Positions 6,990 to 14,563 of a stretch of DNA of 34,645 nucleotides are shown piece after piece. The stretch comes from Bacillota bacterium (GTDB lineage Bacteria; Bacillota; Clostridia; Christensenellales; Aristaeellaceae). The DNA is taken from the NCBI GenBank assembly GCA_023415145.1, contig JAEZLW010000108.1:1-34645 (forward strand), in the 5' to 3' direction. The stretch's first letter is position 1. Every line of letters begins with the position of its first letter. Below the pieces are notes generated by a model, which was given only the letters and a program-made list of their open reading frames with translations, did not search any database and was not told where the DNA came from. A program made the translations under genes and the position numbers.

Positions 6990-9041
6990 ATGGCCCAGTA
7001 CCCGCCCGTAATGAAGGGCATCCCCGCGCTTTTGCATGGCGGTGATTACAACCCGGAGCAATGGCTCAAGCAAAAGGAAGAAATTTGGGCAAAGGACATG
7101 GTTTTGGCCCGTGAGGCGGGGATCAACACCCTGAGTGTAGGCATCTTCTCCTGGGCTCATTTGGAGCCGGAGGAGGGGAAGTATGACTTTGCCTGGCTGG
7201 ATGAAGTCATGGATATGCTTGCAGAAAACGGGATTGCGGCCATCCTGGCCACCCCCAGCGGTGCCAGGCCGCCATGGCTGGCACAAAAATACCCAGAGGT
7301 ACTCAGGGTAAACAACGAGCGTCAGAAGCATCTGTACGGCGGGCGGCATAACCACTGCCTGACATCACCTGTATACCGGGAGAAGGTGGCAGCCATCAAC
7401 GAAAAGCTGGCGCTGCGGTATGGCAAGCATCCGGCTCTGAAAATGTGGCATGTCTCCAACGAATACAGCGGTGACTGCCATTGTCCCCTGTGCCAGAGGG
7501 CGTTTCAAACATGGCTGCAAAAGCGGTATGGGACCATCGAAAACCTGAACGAAGCATGGTGGAACCAGTTTTGGGCGCACCGCTTTGATAGCTTTGACCA
7601 GGTCGAAAGCCCCACTTCCCCCTCCTGGCTGGGAGAAAATGAGAACCATGGGCAAAAACTTGCCTGGCGCAGGTTTTCCTCTCATCAACATTGTGACTTT
7701 TACCGCAATGAGATCGAACCGCTTAAGCGTATCACGCCGGATATACCCTGCACCACGAACTTGATGTCCACGTATCCGGGCATTGATTATTTTGCCCTGG
7801 GCAAGCAGTTGGACAGGTCAAGCTGGGACAACTATCCTGCATGGACGGGCTCGGTGAAGGACGCGCAGATCGGTGTGCATGCAGCATTCAATCATGATCT
7901 TATGCGCGGCGTGGGAGGCGGCAAGCCGTTTTTGATGATGGAGTCCTGTCCCGGTCCTGTGAACTGGCAGCCTGTGAACGCACTTCGCCGTCCGGGGACA
8001 ATCCTTATGCAAAGCCTGCAGGCTATCGCCCACGGATCGGATTCCGTGCAGTACTTCCAGTTCCGCAAAAGCCGGGGCAGCTTTGAAAAATTCCACGGTG
8101 CGGTGGTGGATCATGCAGGTCATGGGGATACCCGCACTTTCCGGGACGTAGCAGGCGTTGGGGATGCGCTCAAAAAGCTGCATGCGATTGCGGGCTCTGC
8201 TCCTGAAAACAAGATTGCCCTGGTGTACGATTGGGAAAACCGCTGGGCTTTGGAGGATGCGCGGTTCGGCCATGCGGACAAGAACTATGAAAAGACAGTG
8301 CGCACCCATCATGCCGCTTTGTATGTCGCCGGTTTCGGAGTCGACATCATCGACCAGACAGCCGATCTTTCAGGCTATCGCATTGTCAGCGCCCCCATGA
8401 GCTATATGCTTCGGGATGGATTTGCGGGTAAGGTGCAATCCTTTGTACAGGCGGGCGGAACATTTGTGCTGACCTATGTCTCCGGTTACGTGAATGAGGA
8501 GGATCTATGCTTTCTTGGCGGCTTCCCAGGACCTTTGATGGACGTGGCCGGGCTGTGGGCCGAGGAGGTGGATGCGCTTTTCCCGGAAAATAAAAACAGT
8601 TTTGCTTGGCAGGGAAAGACGTATGAGGCGTTTGATTTTTGCGAGCTGACACACGTAAAAACCGCTGAAGCGCTGGCTATCTATGAACAGGATTTTTACA
8701 AAGGCATGCCGGCGCTTACAAAGAACAGCTTTGGCACGGGCTGCTGTTACTACATTGCAGCCCGTACGGGGGATGATTTCCTTTGCGATTTCTACCGTTA
8801 TGCTGCCGGTGAAGCAAATGTCGATCCGCTTATAGAAATCATCCCACAGGGCTTGGGCGTGGCCAAACGCGTAGGGGAAAACGGACGCGAATTCTTGTTT
8901 GTCAGCAATTTTCTGCCTGCGGAACAGACCGTAATACTGGCCGGGCAATGGCAGGACATGCTGACGGGAGAATACGTTTCCGGTACAACCGGGCTTATGC
9001 CACGCAGTACTTTGGTGCTTTGCAAAACGAATGGAGTTTAA
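6990..9041 (+). CDS. GH42 beta-galactosidase
   Basis: The enzyme hydrolyses terminal beta-galactosyl residues in the cytoplasm. The 683-residue protein has the GH42 catalytic barrel (about 10-390), a beta-galactosidase trimerisation-like domain (about 395-610) and a small beta domain at the end. The acid/base is E158 in HVSNEYSG and the nucleophile is E318 in MMESCPGP. The four cysteines of the GH42 zinc site are present (C123 and C163, C165, C168 in DCHCPLC). The start follows AAAGGAG by 7 bases. It lies 20 bases after the alpha-xylosidase gene and shares its transcript. A second beta-galactosidase, of family GH35, lies at 32700. Confidence 0.95.
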   Translation: MAQYPPVMKGIPALLHGGDYNPEQWLKQKEEIWAKDMVLAREAGINTLSVGIFSWAHLEPEEGKYDFAWLDEVMDMLAENGIAAILATPSGARPPWLAQKYPEVLRVNNERQKHLYGGRHNHCLTSPVYREKVAAINEKLALRYGKHPALKMWHVSNEYSGDCHCPLCQRAFQTWLQKRYGTIENLNEAWWNQFWAHRFDSFDQVESPTSPSWLGENENHGQKLAWRRFSSHQHCDFYRNEIEPLKRITPDIPCTTNLMSTYPGIDYFALGKQLDRSSWDNYPAWTGSVKDAQIGVHAAFNHDLMRGVGGGKPFLMMESCPGPVNWQPVNALRRPGTILMQSLQAIAHGSDSVQYFQFRKSRGSFEKFHGAVVDHAGHGDTRTFRDVAGVGDALKKLHAIAGSAPENKIALVYDWENRWALEDARFGHADKNYEKTVRTHHAALYVAGFGVDIIDQTADLSGYRIVSAPMSYMLRDGFAGKVQSFVQAGGTFVLTYVSGYVNEEDLCFLGGFPGPLMDVAGLWAEEVDALFPENKNSFAWQGKTYEAFDFCELTHVKTAEALAIYEQDFYKGMPALTKNSFGTGCCYYIAARTGDDFLCDFYRYAAGEANVDPLIEIIPQGLGVAKRVGENGREFLFVSNFLPAEQTVILAGQWQDMLTGEYVSGTTGLMPRSTLVLCKTNGV

Positions 9042-9060
9042 CTTTATCAAATATAAAAGC

Positions 9061-9092
9061 ATGAAAGCCATTGGTTCGCCAATGGCTTTCAT
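9061..9092. terminator. Bidirectional terminator with TTCG tetraloop
   Basis: A perfect 14-bp stem (9061-9074 with 9079-9092) carries a TTCG loop. It lies between the convergent GH42 and 733-aa genes. The T-runs around it are weak, but the stem is exceptionally stable and can serve both strands. Confidence 0.75.
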
Positions 9093-9112
9093 ATGTCTCG
9101 GCTTGTTTTTTG

Positions 9113-11314
9113 TCACATGTACTGTCTTAGGATAGCCCCCGACCTTGGCAGTGACGGCAGCAGCGGCCTGAGCGCTTTATGCAGTTTCTCCTGCTGGAGC
9201 GCCAGCGGCACGATCCAGGCCAGGAAGGCGTAATCGGCAGCAGCGGCGATTCCGCCCTGCATCAATGTGCCCGCCGTGCCCAAATAAGCTGTCATGACAC
9301 GGCCCACAACCCATGGCAATGGCTGTTGCACCGAGGCCATGGCTTCCTTCAGTTCCCCTAGCCATCGCAATGCTTCCTGATTGATTGTTCCTAGATAAGA
9401 TGAAAATTCTTTGAGTGATTCTGCGCAGATGGCGGGCAATGCTTCTCCCGCACAGGAGGAATGTTCCATTTGGAAGGAATGCGAAGACTCCGGCAGGATC
9501 AGAACGGGCCATGGAGACAGGTCGTAGCTCAGGTGATTCAGGTAAGCGGTGGGGGATTTGGATAGCAGCAGCGTTTTCAGGCTTTCGTGCCCTTCTTCCG
9601 GGCATACATAAGGTGTCGCTACGCACACTGGGCTCATGGTACCGCAGGGTGCATCCATAACCACGCTTTGCTCTTGGCATGTTTGCACGGCAAAGGCTTC
9701 TTTCAGCCCCAGCGCTTCCATGCTGAGCCTGGCAAAGCGAGATGCTTCAGCAAGGCTTGTATGTACCAATTGCACCCTTTGGCATTGCGAAAACAGCGTC
9801 AGAAAGTGCACCGCGTCCTCCTGCTTGAGCGTGCCCCATTCCCTTGCGAACGCTTCCTGCAACGAGGCAATCATGCGGGCCGGCTGCACTTTTGTGCCCA
9901 CAACAGGAGAAAGGCGAAGGGGCAGGGGCGGCCTGTCCATCGATAAATGACAGCCCTTGGCAAAGGCCTGCAGCCTGGTTGGAAGATCGCAACGAATCAT
10001 TTCATCGCATACCGCCTGCAGAGCGTTCCGCTGGTCAATGAGTTCCGCTAGCTGCTTTGAAAGGGAAGCTTCCGCCTCTTGGCAGGAAGCTATCTCCTCC
10101 CGAAGCTGTTTTAACTTCAATGTATGTTCCTGCTGGGATGCGGACAGCACTTCTTCACGGTAGGCGGCCTTGTTTTCCTTTGCCTTGTCCAGTTGAACCA
10201 GCAATGCCAAACGTTCAGCCTCCAGTTCTTGCAGTTGCCGGCGCATGGAAGCTACCAGCAGGCTATCGGGTTCTCCTGCATGAAACAACTTTTCCAAGCG
10301 CTTTTGCATACCTGGCAAGGCAAGCAGCATCTTAAGCACCTGCTGCTGCGCCTCGGGGATGGCCCATGCTTCCTCGGCTGCTTCCTTGAACAGTTCCAGC
10401 GGATTTTCCACATGACGCAAATTGGCCCCCTGCTGCAATTGAGCACTGGGTGCATCATACTTGGCAGCGCGCCATTGGGCGTCAACCACCTCATGCAGGG
10501 GATTGCGGGTTCTGGAAAGCCGAGTACGGGGTATGGCGTCCGTATACAGTGGCGTGCCTGAAAGTACCGCGTCTTCCGGCACGGCAGCCCGGACGGGCAT
10601 TTGAACAACCGGCGGGCGGCCGAAAGCAGTCTGCGATGCAATTGGAGCATCCATGGTCAAGATTCGGGTATCTGTGCGCTTTGATAAGGGCGTCAATTCG
10701 TCATGGGTTGAATCTTCCTCTTGCATGAAGTGCACGGATGCTGAGGCAGACTGAACCGGCCAATAGAAAAGACGCTGCTTTCCGTCCGGCAAAGTTAAGG
10801 TGTGCAGTTGTTCGACAGGTGGTACCTGAGCTGCTTCAATGACCTCTTGCCCCATGGATAACGGGCCAAACCATTGATCCCTAACACGCACATAACCCTG
10901 CGGCGTAATCAAAGAGGACGCTTTTTGCGGTATTTCCTCCGTTGTTTGGGCTTCAATAATCTCATAAACCAATGTATCAGGCAGTGCGTGAATTACATCC
11001 GAGTAGAGGATATATTGATTATTCTCCCCTTTCTCGGGAGCGTAGTTTTTGTTGGTACGTATTTTGTTGGCTTCTGTGGGATATGGTGTCAGATCAATGA
11101 TGCATAAGTGGCCCAGTGTTCGCATTCTGTCTTTAAAGTTTGCCTGCTCATTTTTGTCGGGAACGATGCGGGCAAAACCCTCATCCGGTAATACAGACAG
11201 TTCTTCCTGCGTACAGGGCCCTGCGCTGTTCAACAAGGGACGCAATCTGAAAAAGGCCCGCTGCGCATTGTCCTCTTCCAAAAATGCCATAGTGACCCTG
11301 TCGGAAAAACTCAT
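9113..11314 (-). CDS. Unrecognised 733-residue coiled-coil protein
   Basis: I do not recognise a family. The N-terminal third (1-200) looks like an ordered mixed alpha/beta domain. Residues about 200-300 are polar and proline-rich, probably a flexible linker. Residues about 350-440 form a strong coiled coil (QLQELEAERLALLVQLDKAK and following). The C-terminal part (about 445-733) is mixed, with several cysteines and a mildly hydrophobic patch near 680-705 (GTAGTLMQGGIAAAADYAFL). No signal peptide, Walker motif or catalytic signature was seen. GGAGG lies 7 bases before the ATG and a good promoter lies upstream, so it is an expressed single gene. It is neither divergently coupled to nor in an operon with its neighbours. 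A structural or scaffold role is possible but not shown. Confidence 0.8.
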   Translation of the reverse strand: MSFSDRVTMAFLEEDNAQRAFFRLRPLLNSAGPCTQEELSVLPDEGFARIVPDKNEQANFKDRMRTLGHLCIIDLTPYPTEANKIRTNKNYAPEKGENNQYILYSDVIHALPDTLVYEIIEAQTTEEIPQKASSLITPQGYVRVRDQWFGPLSMGQEVIEAAQVPPVEQLHTLTLPDGKQRLFYWPVQSASASVHFMQEEDSTHDELTPLSKRTDTRILTMDAPIASQTAFGRPPVVQMPVRAAVPEDAVLSGTPLYTDAIPRTRLSRTRNPLHEVVDAQWRAAKYDAPSAQLQQGANLRHVENPLELFKEAAEEAWAIPEAQQQVLKMLLALPGMQKRLEKLFHAGEPDSLLVASMRRQLQELEAERLALLVQLDKAKENKAAYREEVLSASQQEHTLKLKQLREEIASCQEAEASLSKQLAELIDQRNALQAVCDEMIRCDLPTRLQAFAKGCHLSMDRPPLPLRLSPVVGTKVQPARMIASLQEAFAREWGTLKQEDAVHFLTLFSQCQRVQLVHTSLAEASRFARLSMEALGLKEAFAVQTCQEQSVVMDAPCGTMSPVCVATPYVCPEEGHESLKTLLLSKSPTAYLNHLSYDLSPWPVLILPESSHSFQMEHSSCAGEALPAICAESLKEFSSYLGTINQEALRWLGELKEAMASVQQPLPWVVGRVMTAYLGTAGTLMQGGIAAAADYAFLAWIVPLALQQEKLHKALRPLLPSLPRSGAILRQYM

Positions 11315-11378
11315 AAAAATGCCTCCATATATAATTTATAACATCATATTAAACGCACATTCGAAAATGATTATGTAT

Positions 11379-11407
11379 ATTTTACCAACCCAAATTGTTT
11401 TCGTCAA
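11379..11407 (-). promoter_or_regulatory. Sigma-A-type promoter of the 733-aa gene
   Basis: On the minus strand TTGACG (11402-11407), a 17-base spacer and TAAAAT (11379-11384) are present, each one mismatch from consensus. The 5' leader before the start codon at 11314 would be about 58 bases and AT-rich. Confidence 0.75.
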
Positions 11408-11506
11408 GGGCTCTTTGTTGATAACATGAAAATCAAACCAGATTGTTGCTTGTATAGGGTATTTTCTTAACTATTTCGTCAGAATGTAAAAAAGCCCAAT
11501 TTTGTC

Positions 11507-11535
11507 TTGACATCTTAATAAATTCGTAATATATT
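11507..11535 (+). promoter_or_regulatory. Sigma-A-type promoter of the SH3/peptidoglycan-binding gene
   Basis: A perfect TTGACA (11507-11512), a 17-base spacer and TATATT (11530-11535) are present. Transcription would start near 11542, giving a leader of about 190 bases. Confidence 0.8.
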
Positions 11536-11542
11536 TAGCCTC

Positions 11543-11557
11543 GGAACGAATCGTTCC
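11543..11557. promoter_or_regulatory. Perfect palindrome at the transcription start, candidate operator
   Basis: GGAACGA-A-TCGTTCC is a perfect 7-bp inverted repeat around one central base. It starts about one base after the predicted transcription start of the promoter at 11507-11535. A dimeric repressor bound here would block initiation. The regulator is unknown. Confidence 0.45.
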
Positions 11558-11734
11558 TGCCAGGATGATGCTTCACGGCATCTGTTCAAAAAATACAGGC
11601 TGCCTGGCGGCCGGCGCGTACCGCTTGGCAATCAAAGTCCCTGGCCGGCATTTGCACCGCCGCAAGACTCCCTCTTGTGCGGCCTGCATGAGTTCCAACT
11701 GGCCAGTATCCGGGGCAATGAAAGGGAGGGTCAC
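11558..11734 (+). other. Long 5' leader with a hairpin, no gene seen
   Basis: This completes the gene-free stretch 11315-11734. After the two divergent promoters the remaining 177 bases form the untranslated leader of the next gene. A stem GCCGCAAGA/TCTTGTGCGGC (11659-11667 with 11673-11683, with a 2-base bulge) is visible. The ribosome binding site is GGGAGGG at 11724-11730. I do not recognise a known riboswitch. Confidence 0.4.
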
Positions 11735-12991
11735 ATGGTTCATCTTATGAATGGCAAAAGAGTAGTGCGAAAAATGCGAATGGTATGGGCGGTTATTGCT
11801 GCTAGTGCAATCCTTATGACCGTATCAGGTGCGATTGCGGCTCAAAAAGGAGCGGTGATTACCGATGCGCTTATACTTAGGCAAAAGGCCGACACAGAAT
11901 CCAAAGCGCTGCAAACATTGCGTGAAGGCGATACGCTGGAGATACTGTCCACTTCAGGCGACTGGTACAAGGTGTCCTACGGGCGATTTTCCGGTTATGT
12001 AATGAAAAAGTATGTGATGGCTGTAGAAAGCGCATCAAGCGCCTTGGAGAAAGCGATCGCCAAGCTGGGCGACGCACCGGTTCCTATGTGCAAGGGTGAT
12101 ACGGGAAGCGATGTGAAGAAGCTTCAAAGAGCGCTGGAGATTGTCGGCGTTTATACCGGCAGCATCGATGGCTCTTTCGGAGACCTGACTGAAGAGGCTG
12201 TGAAGACGTTTCAAAAGAGCAAAAGGCTGACGGAAGACGGGGTGGCGGGCAACGATACCATCAAGGCCTTGTTTTTTCAGGAAGCTGCCAAGCCTCTGGA
12301 AGAAGATAGGGGGATGGATGGCATCAATTCCCTTAGTGACATCGGGGATGCGCCAGCCACATCGGAACTTGGCGACAGCGGAACCAAGGTGAAGAAGCTG
12401 CAGCAGGCTCTGAAACTGAAGGGATATTACAGCGGCACTATCGACGGTGATTTTGGTGAGGCAACCGAAACGGCAGTAAAGGCTTTCCAGAAATCCAGGG
12501 GTATGTCCCGGGATGGGATTGCTGGAAAGACAACCATATACATCCTGTTTGGAGAAAGAGCTGCCAATGCGGATGAAAAAAATTACAAAACCGAGAAGCT
12601 GGATTGGTTTGACGGCGGCAGCAACGCAGTGCCCAAAGGCGCAACTTTTACCGTGAAGGATGTACGCACCGGAAAGACATTTAAGTGCAGGCGTTGGTCC
12701 GGCTACAATCACATGGATGTGGAGCCTCTTGAACAAGAGGATACTGCTGTGATGAAAAGCGTATTCGGTGGTTCCTGGAGTTGGGACCGGCGTCCAATCC
12801 TGGTGCTGTACAACGGCCATGTGTATGCTTGTTCCATGAACGGCATGCCCCATGGGGATGACAGCGTCTCCGGTAACAATTTCGACGGTCATTTCTGCAT
12901 TCACTTTTACAAGAGCAAGACGCACGCCACCGACCGTGTGGATGAGGAGCACCAATACTGCGTGAACATCGCAGCCAATGCCAAGTGGTAA
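11735..12991 (+). CDS. Exported SH3 / double peptidoglycan-binding protein with L,D-transpeptidase-like C-terminus
   Basis: This is probably a cell-wall enzyme or binding protein outside the membrane. The 418-residue protein has an N-terminal signal or anchor segment (about 15-35), a bacterial SH3 domain (about 40-95), two peptidoglycan-binding-1 repeats (about 125-180 and 218-275; each has KKLQ.AL, IDG.FG and FQKS motifs) and a C-terminal domain (about 290-418). In the C-terminal domain H373 in PHG is followed 15 residues later by C388 in GHFCIHF. This recalls the His...Cys arrangement of YkuD-type L,D-transpeptidases without the exact SHGC signature. Catalysis is therefore inferred. The ATG at 11735 is chosen for the GGGAGGG just upstream; the in-frame ATG at 11675 has none and no export signal would be first. 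Confidence 0.85.
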   Translation: MVHLMNGKRVVRKMRMVWAVIAASAILMTVSGAIAAQKGAVITDALILRQKADTESKALQTLREGDTLEILSTSGDWYKVSYGRFSGYVMKKYVMAVESASSALEKAIAKLGDAPVPMCKGDTGSDVKKLQRALEIVGVYTGSIDGSFGDLTEEAVKTFQKSKRLTEDGVAGNDTIKALFFQEAAKPLEEDRGMDGINSLSDIGDAPATSELGDSGTKVKKLQQALKLKGYYSGTIDGDFGEATETAVKAFQKSRGMSRDGIAGKTTIYILFGERAANADEKNYKTEKLDWFDGGSNAVPKGATFTVKDVRTGKTFKCRRWSGYNHMDVEPLEQEDTAVMKSVFGGSWSWDRRPILVLYNGHVYACSMNGMPHGDDSVSGNNFDGHFCIHFYKSKTHATDRVDEEHQYCVNIAANAKW

Positions 12992-13023
12992 AAGCTTTTG
13001 AGGGACTGTGATGGTTAAAGCAA

Positions 13024-13050
13024 GAAGCCCCGGCAATTTTCCGGGGCTTC
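13024..13050. terminator. GC-rich hairpin between convergent genes
   Basis: A perfect 10-bp stem GAAGCCCCGG/CCGGGGCTTC with a 7-base loop follows the SH3 gene stop by 32 bases. It also lies 5 bases beyond the stop of the minus-strand 53-aa gene. T-runs are poor on the plus strand and slightly better on the minus strand. Confidence 0.7.
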
Positions 13051-13055
13051 CTGTG

Positions 13056-13217
13056 TTATGGGGGCGGTGGCGGACTTGCCTTTTCATGGCCACGTTTAGC
13101 TTTGCCTTGAATCTCCGGTACAGGCGCTACAACATTTTTTGGGAAATGGGTAATGCTGTTGCTTTCGGTCCCATGGGGTGCCTTAGGATCAGGTCTCCTC
13201 ATGCCCTTTTTAGCCAT
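13056..13217 (-). CDS. 53-residue basic, proline-rich small protein
   Basis: A short reading frame with strong coding signs. It starts MAKKGMRRPDPK, contains ITHFPKN and VPEIQGKAKRGHEKA, and ends in a run of prolines before TAA. GAGGTG lies 6 bases before the ATG. The protein is basic and hydrophilic with no membrane segment. I recall similar small proteins with the MAKKG-RRPDP and PE-QGKAK pattern in clostridial genomes, where they are annotated as hypothetical; no function is known to me. It is convergent with the SH3 gene, sharing the hairpin at 13024-13050, and divergent from the epimerase gene. Confidence 0.7.
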   Translation of the reverse strand: MAKKGMRRPDPKAPHGTESNSITHFPKNVVAPVPEIQGKAKRGHEKASPPPPP

Positions 13218-13289
13218 ATGCTTCACCTCGCTCTCATAGTATTGGTATTAGCAGGAGAACTTTAAACGATAAAAAATAAATATTTGACC

Positions 13290-13318
13290 TTGTGATTTTC
13301 CGTGGTTTTTTGTATAAT
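13290..13318 (+). promoter_or_regulatory. Promoter of the UDP-GlcNAc 2-epimerase gene
   Basis: A perfect TATAAT (13313-13318) stands 17 bases after TTGTGA (13290-13295). Transcription would begin near 13325, right before the hairpin at 13327. Confidence 0.65.
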
Positions 13319-13326
13319 CAACGCTG

Positions 13327-13349
13327 AGCGGTCTGGGTGACCGCTTTTT
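13327..13349 (+). terminator. Terminator-like hairpin at the very 5' end of the epimerase transcript
   Basis: The 7-bp stem AGCGGTC/GACCGCT with a 5-base loop is followed by TTTT. It begins only a few bases after the predicted transcription start. It may act as an attenuator or as a 5'-end stabiliser. It could also stop read-through from upstream, but the upstream gene points the other way. Confidence 0.55.
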
Positions 13350-13376
13350 CAACGTAAAGGAAGCAAGGGAGTTTTC

Positions 13377-14498
13377 ATGAAGGATTGTATTGTTCTTTGC
13401 GTATTTGGTACCCGGCCAGAGGCTATTAAAATGGCTCCTTTGGTGAAGCGGCTACAAAAAATGCAGGGAGTCAGAGGACTCGTATGCTTAACCGGTCAGC
13501 ACCGGCAGATGCTGGACCAGGTGATGGAGCGGTTTTGCATTCAGGCGGATTATGATTTGAACCTAATGCGGCCAGGTCAGACACTGACAGAGATCACTGC
13601 CCGGGTACTTCTTGGCATGGACAAGGTATTAGAGGAATGTCGGCCTGATATTGTTCTGGTGCATGGCGATACCACGACCAGCATGGCGGCTGCATTGGCG
13701 GCGTTTTATCGAAAAATTCCTGTGGGTCATGTAGAAGCCGGCCTGCGTACGCATGACAAGTATTCTCCCTTTCCAGAGGAAATGAACAGATCCATTACCG
13801 GGCGCATTGCCACGCTGCATTTTGCACCCACGGAGGAAAACAGCGAAAATCTGTATCATGAGAACATCCGGGAACATGTCTATGTAACCGGGAATACCGT
13901 GATTGATGCACTGATGGCCATGGTGCGGAAGGAATATATCTTCCAGGAAGAAGCGCTCCGGGCGCTTGATTTTTCTTCCGGGCGTATGATACTTCTTACC
14001 GCGCACCGCAGGGAAAACCTGGGGGAACCGCTTCACAATATCTGCCGCGCAGTCCGCCGCATTGTGGATTCGCTGCCGGACGTACAGGTGGTATATCCCG
14101 TTCATATGAATCCGGCGGTTGGGGAGCCTGTCCGCGCGCTGCTTGGCAATATGGAACGCGTACATTTGATGCCGCCCATCGACGTGGAGGATATGCACAA
14201 CCTCATCGGGCGATGCAGTCTGGTGATGACGGATTCCGGAGGCTTGCAGGAGGAAGCGCCGGCTCTTGGCAAGCCGGTGGTGGTGCTGCGTACCGAAACG
14301 GAACGGCCGGAGGTTGTGACTGCGGGCAAGGCGGTGCTGGCCGGCGTTCAGGAGGATGATATCGTACAGGCTGTACTGACGCTGCTCACCGATTCATCCG
14401 CCTACCAGTGCATGGCAAAGGCCATTCATCCTTATGGAGATGGGCATGCATCCGAAAAAATCATTCATGCAATCATGAACTGGTATCAAAACAAGTGA
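13377..14498 (+). CDS. wecB: UDP-N-acetylglucosamine 2-epimerase (non-hydrolysing)
   Basis: The enzyme interconverts UDP-GlcNAc and UDP-ManNAc in the cytoplasm, the first step toward ManNAc-containing wall polymers such as teichoic-acid linkage units or surface polysaccharides. The 373-residue protein has the family length and motifs: GTRPEAIKMAPL near the start, HGDTTTS, GHVEAGLRT, PFPEEMNR, HRRENLG, PVHMNP and TDSGGLQEEAP with a late TERPE. The ATG follows AAGGGAG by about 7 bases. It stands alone between a promoter/hairpin and a bidirectional terminator. The symbol mnaA is also used in Bacillota. Confidence 0.95.
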   Translation: MKDCIVLCVFGTRPEAIKMAPLVKRLQKMQGVRGLVCLTGQHRQMLDQVMERFCIQADYDLNLMRPGQTLTEITARVLLGMDKVLEECRPDIVLVHGDTTTSMAAALAAFYRKIPVGHVEAGLRTHDKYSPFPEEMNRSITGRIATLHFAPTEENSENLYHENIREHVYVTGNTVIDALMAMVRKEYIFQEEALRALDFSSGRMILLTAHRRENLGEPLHNICRAVRRIVDSLPDVQVVYPVHMNPAVGEPVRALLGNMERVHLMPPIDVEDMHNLIGRCSLVMTDSGGLQEEAPALGKPVVVLRTETERPEVVTAGKAVLAGVQEDDIVQAVLTLLTDSSAYQCMAKAIHPYGDGHASEKIIHAIMNWYQNK

Positions 14499-14509
14499 AA
14501 ATATAATTC

Positions 14510-14551
14510 AAGAAAACGGCCTGTCACTTTAAGCGGATAGGCCGTTTTCTT
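14510..14551. terminator. Bidirectional Rho-independent terminator
   Basis: A perfect 13-bp stem AAGAAAACGGCCT/AGGCCGTTTTCTT (14510-14522 with 14539-14551) has an A-run on one side and a T-run on the other. It serves both the epimerase gene and the convergent secreted-protein gene. Confidence 0.9.
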
Positions 14552-14563
14552 GTTGCACAGACT

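Noticed and set aside
11565..11750. Short frame in the leader of the SH3 gene
   Set aside because: No ribosome binding site and no recognisable protein features.
12035..13093. Minus-strand frame of 352 codons opposite the SH3/peptidoglycan-binding gene
   Set aside because: The plus-strand protein has recognisable domain repeats; the reverse translation has none and crosses a terminator hairpin and the 53-aa gene.
13008..13265. Plus-strand frame of 85 codons between the SH3 gene and wecB
   Set aside because: It runs through a terminator hairpin and antisense to the better supported 53-aa minus-strand gene.
13326..13336. The 11-mer GAGCGGTCTGG shared with 32476-32486
   Set aside because: Flanking sequence and structure differ at the two places; a single shared 11-mer in 34 kb can arise by chance.
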